Positions 7,585 to 18,690 of a stretch of DNA of 64,000 nucleotides are shown here, in pieces; the first letter of the stretch is position 1, and the number at the start of each line of letters is the position of its first letter. Origin of the DNA: Gibbsiella quercinecans (lineage in GTDB: Bacteria; Pseudomonadota; Gammaproteobacteria; Enterobacterales; Enterobacteriaceae). The stretch lies in the NCBI RefSeq assembly GCF_002291425.1, contig NZ_CP014136.1, forward strand, positions 4,824,925 to 4,888,924. Reading direction: 5' to 3'. The position numbers and the translations under genes are program-made. The notes below the pieces were generated by a model. It searched no databases. It had not been told where the DNA came from and saw nothing but the letters and a program-made list of their open reading frames with translations.

Positions 7585-9561
7585 TTGTTAAGTAAAAAAA
7601 TAAAGCCGCGCTGGCGTTTGCTGGGAGCTGGCGTGCTGTTGATGTGGGTTTCCTGTGGTTGGGGTGCCGAATTTTCCGCCAGTTTTAAAGGGACGGATAT
7701 TCAGGAATTCATTAACACGGTGAGCAAAAATCTGAACAAAACGGTGATTATCGATCCGGCGGTGAAAGGCACGATTACGGTACGCAGCTATGACATGATG
7801 AACGAAGAGCAGTACTACCAGTTCTTCCTCAGCGTGCTGGATGTCTATGGCTTCGCCGCTATTCCGATGGATAACGGCGTGTTGAAGATCATCCGTGCCA
7901 AAGACGCCAAAACCGCGGCGGGGCCGGTGGCCAGTGATACGCAGCCCGGTCTGGGGGATGAGGTGGTCACCCGGGTAGTGCCGGTCAATAACGTGGCCGC
8001 GCGCGATTTGGCGCCGTTGCTGCGCCAGCTTAATGACAACGCCGGGGCGGGTAGCGTGGTGCATTATGAGCCATCCAACGTCTTGCTGATGACCGGCCGC
8101 GCGGCGGTGGTCAAACGGCTGATGGCGATTGTCGAACAGGTCGATAAGGTCGGCGATCGCAACGTAGTGACCGTGCCGCTGGCGTATGCTTCCGCGGTTG
8201 AAGTGGTCAGGATGGTGACGGAGCTGAATAAAAACGAGGGTAAATCGGCGTTGCCCGGCAGCATGGTGGCCACACTGGTGGCGGACGAACGAACCAACTC
8301 GATAATGGTCAGCGGCGAACCGAATTCTCGGCAGCGGACCATCGGGATGATAAAGCAGCTCGATCATGAACAGGCGGTGCAGGGCAATACCAAAGTCATT
8401 TATCTGAAATACGCCAAAGCCAGCGATCTGGTTGAGGTGCTGAACGGGGTCAGCGACAGCATCCAGGGCGAACAAAAAAACGCCAAGCCGGCGCAGGCGC
8501 TGCTGAAGGATGTCACCATCAAGGCGCACGATCAGACCAACTCGCTGATTGTCACCGCGGCGCCGGATGTGATGCGCGATCTGGAGCAGGTGATCGAGAA
8601 GCTGGATATTCGCCGTTCCCAGGTGCTGGTGGAAGCGATTATTGCCGAGGTGCAGGACGCGGACGGGCTGAATCTCGGCATTCAATGGGGCAATAAGCAT
8701 GCCGGCATGACGCAATTCACCAATACCGGTCTGCCGATCGCCAGCGTGGCGGCCGGTGCGGAACAATACCGCCAGGATGGCACGGTGGATAGCACGCTGG
8801 CGAGCACCATCAACAGTTTCAGCGGCATCGCCGCCGGGTTTTATTCCGGCAACTGGGCGATGTTGCTGACTGCGCTCTCCAGCGACAGTAAAAACGACAT
8901 TCTGGCGACGCCGAGTATCGTTACGCTGGACAACAAAGAAGCGACGTTTAACGTCGGTCAGGAGGTGCCGGTGCTGTCCGGCTCGCGCACCACCTCCGGC
9001 GATAATATTTTTAACACCGTCGAGCGTAAAACGGTCGGTATCAAGCTGAAGGTCAAGCCACAGATTAACGAAGGGGATTCGGTGCTGCTGGAAATAGAGC
9101 AGGAGGTTTCCAGCGTGGCCGATTCCTCCTCCAGCAGCAGTGCGGAGCTGGGGGCGACCTTTAATACCCGGACGGTGAACAACGCGGTGCTGGTCGGCAG
9201 CGGGGAAACCGTGGTGGTTGGCGGCCTGCTGGATAAAAGAACCCAGGAAACGGCGAGTAAGGTGCCGTTTCTGGGGGATATTCCGCTGCTGGGCCGTTTA
9301 TTTCGCTCCGATAGCAAACAGGTGTCGAAACGCAACCTGATGCTGTTTATTCGCCCGTCGATTATCCGCGATAGCCAACAGTACCGCCATGCCTCGGCGG
9401 ATAAATACCATGCATTCGCCCAGGAACACGAACAGCAACGTCAGGGGGAAAGTATCCTGACCGACGACGTGCTTAAACTGCCGCGCGAAGGCAACAATGC
9501 CTACACCTTCAGACAGGTGCAGTCGGCGATAGCCGCGTTCTATCGGCCGGGGGAGCGATGA
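7585..9561 (+). CDS. gspD: Type II secretion outer-membrane secretin GspD
   Basis: 658 residues. It forms the multimeric outer-membrane pore. A signal peptide ends near CGWGAEF. N0-N3 domains follow, then the secretin core with [20 protein letters not shown] and the conserved [20 protein letters not shown]. The C-terminal S-domain tail after about residue 590 is where the pilotin GspS normally binds, and the pilotin gene is present at 21488. Translation appears to start at TTG 7585, placed directly after the gspC stop, with GGAG eight bases upstream. Confidence 0.95.
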   Translation: MLSKKIKPRWRLLGAGVLLMWVSCGWGAEFSASFKGTDIQEFINTVSKNLNKTVIIDPAVKGTITVRSYDMMNEEQYYQFFLSVLDVYGFAAIPMDNGVLKIIRAKDAKTAAGPVASDTQPGLGDEVVTRVVPVNNVAARDLAPLLRQLNDNAGAGSVVHYEPSNVLLMTGRAAVVKRLMAIVEQVDKVGDRNVVTVPLAYASAVEVVRMVTELNKNEGKSALPGSMVATLVADERTNSIMVSGEPNSRQRTIGMIKQLDHEQAVQGNTKVIYLKYAKASDLVEVLNGVSDSIQGEQKNAKPAQALLKDVTIKAHDQTNSLIVTAAPDVMRDLEQVIEKLDIRRSQVLVEAIIAEVQDADGLNLGIQWGNKHAGMTQFTNTGLPIASVAAGAEQYRQDGTVDSTLASTINSFSGIAAGFYSGNWAMLLTALSSDSKNDILATPSIVTLDNKEATFNVGQEVPVLSGSRTTSGDNIFNTVERKTVGIKLKVKPQINEGDSVLLEIEQEVSSVADSSSSSSAELGATFNTRTVNNAVLVGSGETVVVGGLLDKRTQETASKVPFLGDIPLLGRLFRSDSKQVSKRNLMLFIRPSIIRDSQQYRHASADKYHAFAQEHEQQRQGESILTDDVLKLPREGNNAYTFRQVQSAIAAFYRPGER

Positions 9562-11048
9562 ACGATCGCGAGTCAGGCGGTGGCGAGCAGCGTCCGTTGT
9601 TGCCCTTTGCCTGGGCGCGGGCGCAGCAAATCCTGCTGTTACAGGAGCAGGCGGCGTTCCGGGCGATCTGCATGGCGCAGACCGCAGCCCCGGCGCTGCT
9701 GGAAGCGCGGCGGGTGGCCGGCGGCCCGTTGAGCGTGCAACTGGTGAGCGAAGAAGCATTCGAACATCAACTGGTCGCTTGTTATCAGCGCGATTCCAAC
9801 GAAGCTAAACGCATGATGGAGGACATCGGCAACGACATCGATTTCTACACCTTGGCGGAAGAGTTGCCCGACAGCGACGATCTGCTGGATGCCGACGACG
9901 ATGCGCCGATTATTCGCCTGATCAACGCCATGCTGACCGAAGCGATAAAAGAGAAGGCTTCGGACATCCATATAGAAACCTATGAGCGCCACTTGCAGAT
10001 CCGCTTTCGGATCGACGGCGTGCTGCGTGAAATTTTGCGCCCCCGGCGCAAGCTGGCGTCGCTGCTGGTATCGCGCATTAAGGTGATGGCGCGGCTGGAT
10101 ATCGCTGAAAAGCGCGTGCCGCAGGATGGGCGCATGGCGCTGCGCATCGGCGGTCGGGCGGTCGACGTGCGGGTATCCACGCTGCCTTCAAACCATGGCG
10201 AGCGCGTGGTGTTGCGGCTGCTGGATAAAAACAGCGTGCCGCTGGATCTGGCGCTGCTCGGTATGTCCGCTCATCTGCAGCAACAGATGAATGACCTGAT
10301 TCACCGCCCTCACGGCATCATCCTGGTCACCGGCCCGACCGGTTCGGGCAAAAGCACCACGCTGTATGCGGCGCTGAGACAGCTGAACGCGGCGGAGCGC
10401 AACATCATGACGGTGGAGGATCCCATCGAATACGAGCTGGACGGCATCGGCCAGACCCAGGTCAACCCGCGGGTGGAGATGACCTTTGCCCGCGGGCTGC
10501 GCGCCATTTTGCGTCAGGATCCGGACGTGGTGCTGGTGGGGGAAATCCGCGACGGCGAAACGGCGCAGATTGCGGTGCAGGCTTCGCTGACCGGCCATCT
10601 GGTGCTGTCCACGCTGCATACCAATAGCGCGCTCGGCGCGCTGCCGCGCCTGCAGGACATGGGCATTGAATCCTTTTTACTGGCTACCTCGCTGTTGGGG
10701 GTGCTGGCGCAACGCCTGGTGCGAACGCTGTGCCCTGATTGTCGGCAACCCTGGACGGTCGATGGGCAACAGGCCGTGCAGATGGGGATCGCGCCCGGCA
10801 GCCAGATCTACCGGCCGACCGGCTGCGCGTTGTGCAATTTCACCGGTTATCGCGGCCGTACCGGCATTCATGAGCTGCTGACGATCGACGAGCGGGTACG
10901 TGCGGCGATCCAGCGCGGCGAGGGCGAACTGGCCATCGCGCGGATGTCGGGCGTCCAGCGCGCATCAATGCGTCAGGACGGGCTGGAAAAAGTGCTGGCC
11001 GGCATCACCAGTTGGGAAGAGGTGGTGCGGATGACCACGGAGGAGTGA
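9558..11048 (+). CDS. gspE: Type II secretion ATPase GspE
   Basis: 496 residues. This cytoplasmic hexameric ATPase powers pseudopilus assembly. Walker [10 protein letters not shown] lies at about 259-267. The Asp box is [20 protein letters not shown] and the His box is [14 protein letters not shown] zinc-binding tetracysteine module, CPDC...CALC, lies near the C-terminus. The ATG overlaps the gspD stop (ATGA), which indicates coupling. It is expected to bind GspL, encoded downstream. Confidence 0.96.
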   Translation: MNDRESGGGEQRPLLPFAWARAQQILLLQEQAAFRAICMAQTAAPALLEARRVAGGPLSVQLVSEEAFEHQLVACYQRDSNEAKRMMEDIGNDIDFYTLAEELPDSDDLLDADDDAPIIRLINAMLTEAIKEKASDIHIETYERHLQIRFRIDGVLREILRPRRKLASLLVSRIKVMARLDIAEKRVPQDGRMALRIGGRAVDVRVSTLPSNHGERVVLRLLDKNSVPLDLALLGMSAHLQQQMNDLIHRPHGIILVTGPTGSGKSTTLYAALRQLNAAERNIMTVEDPIEYELDGIGQTQVNPRVEMTFARGLRAILRQDPDVVLVGEIRDGETAQIAVQASLTGHLVLSTLHTNSALGALPRLQDMGIESFLLATSLLGVLAQRLVRTLCPDCRQPWTVDGQQAVQMGIAPGSQIYRPTGCALCNFTGYRGRTGIHELLTIDERVRAAIQRGEGELAIARMSGVQRASMRQDGLEKVLAGITSWEEVVRMTTEE

Positions 11049-11049
11049 C

Positions 11050-12273
11050 ATGGCGCTATTCCACTATCAGGCGTTGAACGCGCAGGGCAAAAAGTGTCGC
11101 GGCATGCAGGAGGCGGATTCCGCGCGCCAGGCGCGCCAACTGCTGCGTGAGCAGGGGCTGGTGCCGCTGGCGCTGGAAGAGGGCCGGGACGAACGCCAGG
11201 CCGCGCCGGCAGGCATGCGTCTGTTGCGGCGGCGCAACATCGGCGCCGCCGATCTGGCCTTACTGACTCGCCAATTGGCCACGTTGGTGGCCGCCGGGCT
11301 GCCGTTGGAAGAAGCGCTGGACGCGGTGGCGCGCCAAAGTGAAAAACCGCGGTTGAGCGCGCTGATGGCCGGCGTGCGGGCCAAAGTTCTGGAGGGGCAT
11401 GCGCTGGCGGAAGCGCTAAGCGGCTTCCCCGCCAGCTTTGACCGGCTGTATTGCGCCATGGTGGCGGCGGGGGAAGCGTCCGGCCATCTGGATACGGTGC
11501 TCAACCGGCTGGCGGACTATACCGAACAGCGTCAGCAAATGCGCGGCCGGATACAGCAGGCGATGATCTACCCCTGTGTGCTGACCGTGGTGGCGATCGG
11601 GGTAGTGAGCATTTTACTGTCGGCGGTAGTGCCGAAAGTGGTGGAGCAATTTATCCATATGAAGCAGGCGCTGCCGCTTTCCACCCGCTTACTGATGGGG
11701 CTTAGCGATGCAGTGCGCCATATCGGCCCCTGGCTGCTGCTGGCGTTGCTGGCGGGGGCGTTGCTGGGCAAATCGCTATTGCGGCAGGAGAAAAGGCGCG
11801 TCGCATTTCATCGCCGTTTGCTGTGTCTGCCGCTGTTGGGGCGCATTGCGCGCGGCCTGAATACGGCGCGTTACGCCCGCACGCTGAGTATTCTCAACGC
11901 CAGTTCGGTGCCGTTGCTACAGGCGATGCGCATCAGCGGCGATGTGATGAACAACGATTACGCGCGTTACCGGCTGGCGCAGGCCACCGATGCGGTACGC
12001 GAAGGGGTGAGTTTGCATAAGGCGCTGGAGCAGACCCGGTTATTTCCGCCGATGATGCGCCATATGATCGCCAGCGGCGAACGCAGCGGTGAACTGGACA
12101 GCATGCTGGCGCGGGCGGCGGATAATCAGGACCGCGAGTTCAGCGCCCAGATAACGCTGGCGCTGGGGCTGTTTGAGCCGTTGCTGGTCGTCACTATGGC
12201 GGCCATCGTGCTGTTTATCGTCATGGCGATACTACAGCCGATTCTGCAATTGAATACCTTAATGAGTTCATGA
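11050..12273 (+). CDS. gspF: Type II secretion inner-membrane platform protein GspF
   Basis: 407 residues with the duplicated GspF/PilC domain. The first copy contains [20 protein letters not shown] and the second [19 protein letters not shown]. Three transmembrane segments are seen (near 172-192, 223-240 and the C-terminus). It forms the polytopic core of the inner-membrane platform. It starts one base after the gspE stop. A 33-bp gap precedes gspG, the largest gap within gspC-gspK. Confidence 0.95.
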   Translation: MALFHYQALNAQGKKCRGMQEADSARQARQLLREQGLVPLALEEGRDERQAAPAGMRLLRRRNIGAADLALLTRQLATLVAAGLPLEEALDAVARQSEKPRLSALMAGVRAKVLEGHALAEALSGFPASFDRLYCAMVAAGEASGHLDTVLNRLADYTEQRQQMRGRIQQAMIYPCVLTVVAIGVVSILLSAVVPKVVEQFIHMKQALPLSTRLLMGLSDAVRHIGPWLLLALLAGALLGKSLLRQEKRRVAFHRRLLCLPLLGRIARGLNTARYARTLSILNASSVPLLQAMRISGDVMNNDYARYRLAQATDAVREGVSLHKALEQTRLFPPMMRHMIASGERSGELDSMLARAADNQDREFSAQITLALGLFEPLLVVTMAAIVLFIVMAILQPILQLNTLMSS

Positions 12274-12306
12274 AGTTAGCGAAAATTTTAGCGATGGAGA
12301 AAACGG

Positions 12307-12732
12307 ATGCAGCAGCGTCAGCGTGGTTTCACCCTGTTAGAGATCATGGTGGTTATCGTTATTCTGGGCGTGTTGGCCAGTCTGGTGGTGCCTAATTTGA
12401 TGGGTAATAAAGAGAAGGCCGATCGGCAGAAGGCGACCAGCGATCTGGTGGCGTTGGAAAGCGCACTGGATATGTACAAGCTGGATAACCACCGTTATCC
12501 CAGCACCGAGCAGGGATTAGTGGCGCTGGTGACAAAAAGCAACCTGGCGCCGGAGCCGCGCAACTATCCGCAGGATGGCTATATCCGCCGTCTGCCGAAG
12601 GATCCGTGGGGCAATGATTATCAGCTCCTGAACCCCGGCCAACACGGCCAGTTGGATGTCTTTTCGTTCGGCCCGGACGGTATGCCGGATACCGATGACG
12701 ATCTCGGCAACTGGAACCTCGGCGGGAAATAG
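12307..12732 (+). CDS. gspG: Type II secretion major pseudopilin GspG
   Basis: 141 residues. A class III prepilin leader (MQQRQRG) is followed by FTLLEIMVVIVILGVLASLV, with the conserved Glu at +5. The C-terminal region ending DVFSFGPDGMPDTDDDLGNW carries the calcium-binding acidic loop typical of GspG. It is cleaved and N-methylated by the peptidase GspO encoded in the same operon. The ATG at 12307 follows ATGGAGAAAACGG, which supplies the ribosome site. Confidence 0.96.
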   Translation: MQQRQRGFTLLEIMVVIVILGVLASLVVPNLMGNKEKADRQKATSDLVALESALDMYKLDNHRYPSTEQGLVALVTKSNLAPEPRNYPQDGYIRRLPKDPWGNDYQLLNPGQHGQLDVFSFGPDGMPDTDDDLGNWNLGGK

Positions 12733-12735
12733 CCG

Positions 12736-13278
12736 ATGGCCGGTGATGCGCGCGGCTTCACGCTGCTGGAAATGATGCTGGTGGTGTTGCTGATCGGCAG
12801 CGCTGCCAGCCTGGTGATGATGTCATTTCCTGCCGACCGGCGGGAGGACGCCGCATATCAGTTGGCGCGTTTCCAGGCGCAGTTGGATTTCGCGGTGGAT
12901 AACAGCCAGTTGCATGAGCAGTTGCTGGGTATCAGCATCTATCCCGACCGCTGGCAGTTTAACGTGCTGCAGCGCCGGCAAACCGCTCAACCGGATAGCG
13001 GCGATGATGTGTGGCGCGGCTATCGCTGGCAGCCATGGCAACCCCGGCGTCTGGCGGCGTCGGCGCAACTGCCGGCCGCCGTGCGTCTTGAACTGCATCT
13101 GCGCGATACCGGGGAAGGCGATAAGCAACCGGCCATTTTGATTCTGCCGGGCGGGGAGATAACCCCCTTCACGTTGGTTTTTCATAATGCGCAACAGGGC
13201 ATTTCATCCTGGCTACAGGTGGACGACAGCGGACGGATAAGCACTTCGCTGAGCGATAACGGTGAGGCGGCGCCATGA
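12736..13278 (+). CDS. gspH: Type II secretion minor pseudopilin GspH
   Basis: 180 residues. The prepilin cleavage motif is [21 protein letters not shown] near the N-terminus, followed by a globular periplasmic domain. It starts three bases after gspG stops and overlaps gspI by four bases. Identification rests on the prepilin motif and on its position between GspG and GspI, since the C-terminal domains of GspH proteins vary. Confidence 0.9.
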   Translation: MAGDARGFTLLEMMLVVLLIGSAASLVMMSFPADRREDAAYQLARFQAQLDFAVDNSQLHEQLLGISIYPDRWQFNVLQRRQTAQPDSGDDVWRGYRWQPWQPRRLAASAQLPAAVRLELHLRDTGEGDKQPAILILPGGEITPFTLVFHNAQQGISSWLQVDDSGRISTSLSDNGEAAP

Positions 13279-13658
13279 GACGGCAGCAGGGGATGACGTT
13301 ACTGGAGGTGCTGGTCGCGGTCAGCGTTTTCGCACTCGCCGGTCTGGCGTTATTGAAAGCCACGACGCAGCAGGCCGCCGGCATCGGCCGTCTGGAAGAG
13401 AAAACTTTTGCCGCCTGGATTGCGGAAAATCAGCAGGTGAGGCTGCGGTTGGAGCAAACCTGGCCGGAAACCCGCTGGGTCAGCGGCGAAACTCAGTTTG
13501 CCGGCGAGCGCTGGTATTGGCGCTGGCAGGGGGTAGCGACCGGCGACAGCCAACTGCGGGCGTTGGACGTGGAAGTCCGACGGCAGAAAAACGCGGTATC
13601 GGCCGAGGGGTACTTACGCACTTATGTGGTGCGTCAGGGCGCGGGGAGCGGCGGGTGA
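13275..13658 (+). CDS. gspI: Type II secretion minor pseudopilin GspI
   Basis: 127 residues. The N-terminus [20 protein letters not shown] has the prepilin peptidase site after G6 and the conserved Glu at +5. It belongs to the tip complex GspH-I-J-K. Its ATG overlaps the gspH stop (ATGA) and its stop overlaps the GTG start of gspJ, so all tip pseudopilins are translated as a coupled series. Confidence 0.92.
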   Translation: MRRQQGMTLLEVLVAVSVFALAGLALLKATTQQAAGIGRLEEKTFAAWIAENQQVRLRLEQTWPETRWVSGETQFAGERWYWRWQGVATGDSQLRALDVEVRRQKNAVSAEGYLRTYVVRQGAGSGG

Positions 13659-14254
13659 AGCGCGGGCGTAATCAGGGTTTCACGCTGCTGGAGATGCTGT
13701 TGGCGCTGGCTATTTTCGCCGCGCTGAGCGTCGGCGCCATGCAGATTTTGCACGCGGTACTGCGCAACGATGAACTCGCACAGCATAAAGCCGAACGCCT
13801 GGCGCAGTTGCAGCGCGCCTTCGGTCAGTTGGACGGCGATTTTTCCCACCTGATTGCGCGCCGTAGCCGTGCGAACGAGCAGCCGTTTTATGCCGCCCGC
13901 TATCAGATGAAAAGCGACGATTGGGCGGTGACATTTACCCGTAATGGTTGGCCCAATCCCTTCGGGCTGCTGCGCCGTTCGGAGTTACAGCTGGTCAGCT
14001 ATCGTTTGCAAAACCGGCAGCTACAGCGGTTGCACTACCGTCACCCTGACCCGTTGCCGGGCGAGGAGCCGATAGTGACGCCGTTGCTGAGCGGCGTGGA
14101 GGGGTTTCGCCTACGCTTTTTCGCTAACGGCACATGGCGGGAGCGCTGGGACAGCAGCACGCGCCTGCCGCAGGGTATCGAAGTGGTATTGATACTGGCC
14201 GATTACGGCGAGCTATCGCGGCTATTTATCGTGACGACGGGCGAAGAGGCATGA
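13655..14254 (+). CDS. gspJ: Type II secretion minor pseudopilin GspJ
   Basis: 199 residues from a GTG start at 13655 that overlaps the gspI stop as GTGA. The frame is open further upstream, but the prepilin leader (KRGRNQG followed by [17 protein letters not shown]) fixes this start. It pairs with GspI and GspK at the pseudopilus tip. Its TGA overlaps the gspK ATG. Confidence 0.92.
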   Translation: MKRGRNQGFTLLEMLLALAIFAALSVGAMQILHAVLRNDELAQHKAERLAQLQRAFGQLDGDFSHLIARRSRANEQPFYAARYQMKSDDWAVTFTRNGWPNPFGLLRRSELQLVSYRLQNRQLQRLHYRHPDPLPGEEPIVTPLLSGVEGFRLRFFANGTWRERWDSSTRLPQGIEVVLILADYGELSRLFIVTTGEEA

Positions 14255-15201
14255 TGCGCAGGCAGCGCGGCGTCGCGCTCCTGGTGGTGTTGCTGATGCT
14301 GGCGCTGATGGCGGCATTGGCTGCCGTGATGGCCGAACGCAGCGGACGCAGTTTGCTGCGCGCCGAAGGGCAACTTGGCCGCCAGCAGGCCAAATGGTAT
14401 GCGCTGGGCGCGGAATCGCTGGCGGGCAATATCCTGCTGCGCGACGCGCTGGATTCGCCGCAGCGAACCCATCTGGCGCAATTCTGGGCGCAGCAGGGGC
14501 GCCAGTTTCCGGTGGATGGCGGAGAGATTCAGGGCCGGATACGCGACGGCCGCGCCTGCCTTAATCTCAATGCCATCAACCAATCGGCTGATAATAACGG
14601 CACCGCGTTGACCACGCCTTATCCTGCGCAGGTCTTGCAGTATCTGCTGATCAATCTGGGTGAGGAGGATGTGCGGGCGCAGCAGGTGACGGGGGCGGTA
14701 CGCGACTGGATCGACGCCGACGGCTATCCGGCGGCCAACGGCGCGGAGGATGCGTCTTACGCCTCGCTTTCGCCGCCTTATCGTCCCGCCAACCAGCCGA
14801 TGAGCGATATCAGCGAGCTGCGCACGGTATACGGCGTCGACGCCGATCTCTATCAGCGCCTGTTGCCTTACGTTTGCGTATTACCGCAGGAAACGTTGGC
14901 GATCAATATTAATACCCTGAGCGAGGAGCAGGCGCCTTTGTTGGCGGCGCTGTTGCTTAATCAACTGGACAGCGGACAGGCCGCGGCATTGCTGAGCCTG
15001 CGGCCGCGCACCGGCTGGGAAAGCCTGGACGAGCTGTGGCGGACGGATCTGCTGCGCGACATCGATAACGCCACCGCCCGGCAGTTCCTGACGGTAAAAA
15101 GCGATGTGTTTTTTGTTGATCTTCACGTGCGGGTGGGCGACAGCGATATCCATCAGCACAGTTTGTTGCGCCTTAACGATAGAAAAATCACCGTGTTGTA
15201 A
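14251..15201 (+). CDS. gspK: Type II secretion minor pseudopilin GspK
   Basis: 316 residues from the ATG at 14251 (ATGATG overlapping the gspJ stop; 14254 is an alternative). The leader MMRRQRG precedes [20 protein letters not shown]. As usual for GspK, the otherwise invariant Glu at +5 is absent. The large alpha domain contains [21 protein letters not shown], a motif conserved in the family. GspK caps the pseudopilus. The frame is open upstream into gspJ, but a longer start would bury the prepilin leader. Confidence 0.92.
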   Translation: MMRRQRGVALLVVLLMLALMAALAAVMAERSGRSLLRAEGQLGRQQAKWYALGAESLAGNILLRDALDSPQRTHLAQFWAQQGRQFPVDGGEIQGRIRDGRACLNLNAINQSADNNGTALTTPYPAQVLQYLLINLGEEDVRAQQVTGAVRDWIDADGYPAANGAEDASYASLSPPYRPANQPMSDISELRTVYGVDADLYQRLLPYVCVLPQETLAININTLSEEQAPLLAALLLNQLDSGQAAALLSLRPRTGWESLDELWRTDLLRDIDNATARQFLTVKSDVFFVDLHVRVGDSDIHQHSLLRLNDRKITVL

Positions 15202-15233
15202 AGGAAATATGGCTGGGACAGGGCGGAGGAGCC

Positions 15234-16439
15234 GTGATTAAACAGAACAAGGCGGATGGGAAGCTGCGCCTGGTTGTGCGCCTGGCGCACGATGAACAAG
15301 GCGAGATCGGCTGGTTGCTGTGGTCGGATGCCACGGCGCGGGCCGTGGCCCGGGGGCAAGGTTCGCTTGCGTCCGTGCGTGCGGCGCTGGCGCCTTATGC
15401 CGCGGTGAACCCGGCGCAGGTGCTGGTGCCCGCTACCGGCATCGCGTTCCATCAGGTGAGTTTATCACGCCGGGCACGGCGTCAGCAGGAGCAGGTGATT
15501 CCTTTTATGTTGGAGGATCAGCTCGCCGCGGATATTGAACAGTTGCACTTCGCCGTACTGGAATGGCGTGGTGAGCAAGCCGCGGTGGCGGTGGCGGCGA
15601 AAGCACTGATGCGCCAGTGGATGGCGCAGTGCGCCGAACTGGGGATCGGCGTTGCGCGTCTGGTGCCGGACGTTTTGGCGCTACCGTTGCATGACGAGGG
15701 ATGGAGCGCGCTGCGGGAGCAGGATGTCTGGCTATTTCGTCAGTCGCGCTGCCGCGGCATGGCCGCGGAAACGTCATGGCTGCCGGCGCTGTTGAACGCC
15801 TGTGCGCCGCTGCCGCCGGTATGCTGCTACGGCGATCCGCCGGACTATGGCCTAGAGTGGCGGCAGCAGCCGGTCGCCGATGTGCTGACGCTGGCGGCGA
15901 TGGGCGGCAATCTACCTGCGGTAGATCTACGCCAGGGCGAATTCGCCGCACCAACTCCGTGGCGTCAGGGGCGGGCAACCTGGCGGCGCATCGCGCTGGC
16001 ATCGGTGTGCTATCTGGGGCTGCTGGCGACAGACGCCGCCTGGACGCACTATCAGCATTATCAGCAGGCGAATTACTGGCGTCAGGAAAGCGTGCGCATT
16101 TATCGGCAACTCTTTCCGGCAGAGAACAACGTGGTGAATCCACGCGTACAAATGCAGCAGCATCTTCAGCGCCTGACGGATGATGGTCACGCCTCGCCGT
16201 TGGCGCAGCAGTTGGCGCAATTACAGCGGTTGATGTCGCGCAACGCCGGCGTGGCGTTGCAAATGCTGGCCTATGACGGCTCGCGCGGCGAATGGCGTCT
16301 GGATTTACGCGCCGCCGGCTACCAAGAGCTGGAGCAGCTTCAGCGGCAGGCTGCCGCGGCCTACCAAGTAACGCCCGGTGAAATGAGGCAAAACAGTGGC
16401 GGTGTTGAAGGCCGCCTGGTGTTGAGGATCAAGCAATGA
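15234..16439 (+). CDS. gspL: Type II secretion inner-membrane protein GspL
   Basis: 401 residues from the GTG at 15234 (upstream GGAGGAGCC). A cytoplasmic actin-like domain (residues 1 to about 245) recruits GspE. There is one transmembrane segment around 255-275 (RRIALASVCYLGLLATDAAW) and a periplasmic ferredoxin-like C-terminal domain that binds GspM. Its stop overlaps the gspM start (ATGA). Confidence 0.92.
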   Translation: MIKQNKADGKLRLVVRLAHDEQGEIGWLLWSDATARAVARGQGSLASVRAALAPYAAVNPAQVLVPATGIAFHQVSLSRRARRQQEQVIPFMLEDQLAADIEQLHFAVLEWRGEQAAVAVAAKALMRQWMAQCAELGIGVARLVPDVLALPLHDEGWSALREQDVWLFRQSRCRGMAAETSWLPALLNACAPLPPVCCYGDPPDYGLEWRQQPVADVLTLAAMGGNLPAVDLRQGEFAAPTPWRQGRATWRRIALASVCYLGLLATDAAWTHYQHYQQANYWRQESVRIYRQLFPAENNVVNPRVQMQQHLQRLTDDGHASPLAQQLAQLQRLMSRNAGVALQMLAYDGSRGEWRLDLRAAGYQELEQLQRQAAAAYQVTPGEMRQNSGGVEGRLVLRIKQ

Positions 16440-16927
16440 ATGCACTACGCCGCCGCTGGTTGTCGATTAGCGCGCGTGAACGCGTGCTGCTGACGATTTG
16501 CGCCCTGTCGATCGCGTTATGGCTTGGCTATTACCTGATCTGGCAGCCATGGCAGCAACGCGAGGGCCAATGGCGGTTGATTGCCGAACGCGAACGGCAG
16601 ACGGCGATCTGGCTACGGCAGCAGGCGCCGCGTATTAAACAGGCTGCCGGGGCCCCCGCGGCGCAGGGGGAATCACAACCTGGGCTTTCCGCCCAGGTGG
16701 CGCGTAGCGCCAGCCGTCACGGGTTGAATATCATTCGCCTGCAACCGCAGGGGCGGCAAGTGACGGTGACGCTGACACCGAGCGATTTCAATGCGTTGAT
16801 ACACTGGTTGAGCGAGCTGGAAGGCGAAGCGGTGAAAACGCAGATCCTGGAGGTCAGCGCCGTGCCTGCCGAAACGGGCAGGGTGACGGTCGGCAAGCTG
16901 CTGCTGGAGCGCACCGATGCGGGCTAA
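16436..16927 (+). CDS. gspM: Type II secretion inner-membrane protein GspM
   Basis: 163 residues: a short cytoplasmic N-terminus, one transmembrane helix (LLTICALSIALWLGYYLIW, about 18-36) and a periplasmic domain ending with VTVTLTPSDFNALIHWLSEL. It stabilises GspL and GspC in the platform. The start overlaps the gspL stop, and the end overlaps gspN by 11 bases. Confidence 0.9.
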   Translation: MNALRRRWLSISARERVLLTICALSIALWLGYYLIWQPWQQREGQWRLIAERERQTAIWLRQQAPRIKQAAGAPAAQGESQPGLSAQVARSASRHGLNIIRLQPQGRQVTVTLTPSDFNALIHWLSELEGEAVKTQILEVSAVPAETGRVTVGKLLLERTDAG

Positions 16928-17663
16928 CGTACGGGTGGCCGCCGTGTTTATGCTGCTTTACCTGCTGTTTCTGATTGTTCAGCTACCGGCCGGCGTATTG
17001 ATAAGCCGGCTGCCCGCGGGCATCTCCGCCGCGCAGGCGGCGGGCACGCTGTGGCATGGCGAACTGCAGCAGGTGCGCTGGCGAACGCACGCCGTGGGGA
17101 ATATCTCCTGGCGTCTCGGTCTGTCCGCGCTGACGCCGGTGTTGCATCTGCGGCTGCAAAACCCCGAAGGCATCAGCGGGCAGGGTAACGTTCGCGGCTG
17201 GCGCCGCCTGCAGTTTGAACAATGGCAACTGTCGGCGCCGGCGGATTATGCGTTGAGCCATCTGCCCCTTTCGGTTCCCCTGCGCGCGACCGGCAGGCTG
17301 CAGCTCCAGGTTCAGCGCGCTACCTTTGCGCAGCGGCGCTGCGATGCGCTGACGGCAACGCTGAGCTGGCGCGATGCGGTGTTGATAAGCCCGCTGGGCG
17401 GCGTTGAGTTGGCCAATCCGCTGGCGACGCTAAGTTGCCGCCAGGGAAATATTGATGCGCAAGTGCGGCAGAAATCCGCGCACCTGCAACTGTCGGGGCA
17501 GGGGGCGTTGATGCCTTCGGGGCAGTACCGTTTCGCCGGCCGGTTAATGCGCGGGGATGAGTTGCCGACGGGCTTAAAACAGCTGTTGGCCGCCCAGCGT
17601 AATGTTAACGCGCGCGGAGAAATAGAGTTTCAGTATGAAGGGCGGTTAACGCCCGCCTTTTAA
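16917..17663 (+). CDS. gspN: Type II secretion protein GspN
   Basis: 248 residues. One N-terminal transmembrane segment (VAAVFMLLYLLFLIVQLPAG) is followed by a periplasmic beta-rich domain, including GTLWHGELQQVRW, which is typical of GspN. The protein is accessory and missing from many systems. Its presence together with GspB and GspS makes this a complete pul/out-type set. A 109-bp gap separates it from gspO. Confidence 0.88.
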   Translation: MRANVRVAAVFMLLYLLFLIVQLPAGVLISRLPAGISAAQAAGTLWHGELQQVRWRTHAVGNISWRLGLSALTPVLHLRLQNPEGISGQGNVRGWRRLQFEQWQLSAPADYALSHLPLSVPLRATGRLQLQVQRATFAQRRCDALTATLSWRDAVLISPLGGVELANPLATLSCRQGNIDAQVRQKSAHLQLSGQGALMPSGQYRFAGRLMRGDELPTGLKQLLAAQRNVNARGEIEFQYEGRLTPAF

Positions 17664-17772
17664 GCAAAATTGCGCGGCGTTGCGCAGCATTGACGGCGGC
17701 CATCAGGCCGAAATTGCCCGCGTTTTGCGGCTGTGCAAGGATGGCGCCCCATGATTTTCAGAGGAGCATGAC

Positions 17773-18624
17773 GTGGATCGGTTAACGACGTTGAGTGAGG
17801 CCTATCCCGTAGGCTGGCTGGTATCGTTGGCGTTGCTGGGGCTCATTGTGGGCAGTTTCCTGAATGTGGTTATCTATCGGCTGCCGCAAATGTTGGAGCG
17901 CCGCTGGCGTGACGACGCGCGGCGGCAACTGTCTCTCTCTCTGGACGAAGCGGCGCCGCGCTACGATTTATTGCTGCCGCCTTCCTCCTGTCCCGGATGC
18001 CGGCGGCCGATTGCGGCCAAAGATAATATTCCGCTGCTCAGTTGGTTGTTGCTGAGCGGCCGCGCCCGTTGCTGCGGATGGCGCATTCCCTGGCGTTATC
18101 CCTTGGTTGAGCTGGCCGGTATGCTGCTGTTTTTACTGGCCGGTTGGCTGATACCCGTGGGGTGGGAACTGGCCGGCGCTTTGCTGTTGCTGCCGTGGTT
18201 GCTGGCGCTGGCGGCGATTGATGCCCGCACGTGGCTTCTGCCAGATGTGCTCACTTTGCCGCTGCTGTGGCTGGGGCTTGGCTTCAACCTGTGCGATACC
18301 TTTGTACCTCTGGCGCAGGCGGTGGCCGGCGCGATGGCCGGTTACCTGCTTCTCTGGTGCTTGCTGTGGGGCTTTAAGCTGCTGCGCGGTATGGATGGCC
18401 TGGGCTACGGCGACCTGAAACTGCTGGCTGCGCTGGGCGCATGGTTGGGCTGGCAGGCATTGCCGCATCTGCTGCTGATTGCCGCGGGCGGCGGCGTGTT
18501 GGCGACGTTGATACAGCGCGGCATAACGGGGCGGTCCGTCACGCAGCCGCTGGCCTTCGGCCCCTGGCTGGCGTTGGGCGGCGCGGTTTGCCTGCTGCTG
18601 CAGGTAACGGGGATGACGGGATGA
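17773..18624 (+). CDS. gspO: Prepilin peptidase / N-methyltransferase GspO
   Basis: 283 residues, GTG start after GAGGAGC. A polytopic membrane aspartyl protease that cleaves and methylates pseudopilins. The catalytic aspartates lie in ALAAIDARTWLLPDVLTLPL and in the GxGD motif LGYGDLKLLAALGAWLG. The cytoplasmic zinc loop has CPGC, but the second cysteine pair reads RCC (ARCCGWRI) instead of the usual CxxC, so the metal site may be altered. The gene ends the gspC-O run. Confidence 0.93.
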   Translation: MDRLTTLSEAYPVGWLVSLALLGLIVGSFLNVVIYRLPQMLERRWRDDARRQLSLSLDEAAPRYDLLLPPSSCPGCRRPIAAKDNIPLLSWLLLSGRARCCGWRIPWRYPLVELAGMLLFLLAGWLIPVGWELAGALLLLPWLLALAAIDARTWLLPDVLTLPLLWLGLGFNLCDTFVPLAQAVAGAMAGYLLLWCLLWGFKLLRGMDGLGYGDLKLLAALGAWLGWQALPHLLLIAAGGGVLATLIQRGITGRSVTQPLAFGPWLALGGAVCLLLQVTGMTG

Positions 18625-18647
18625 GGTGTGTTTATTGTTCAACGGGT

Positions 18648-18678
18648 ACAACGGCGCCGAGTCATTCAGCGCCGTTGT
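18648..18678. terminator. Bidirectional hairpin between gspO and the convergent lipoprotein gene
   Basis: ACAACGGCGC and GCGCCGTTGT form a perfect 10-bp stem with an 11-base loop between the convergent stops at 18624 and 18691. No clear T-run is present on either side, so termination strength is uncertain. Confidence 0.5.
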
Positions 18679-18690
18679 GCTCAACGATCT

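Noticed and set aside
7588..8766. Long minus-strand open frame (392 codons) antisense to gspD
   Set aside because: It mirrors a GC-rich real gene, has no family features and a His/Arg/Gln-rich composition typical of shadow frames.
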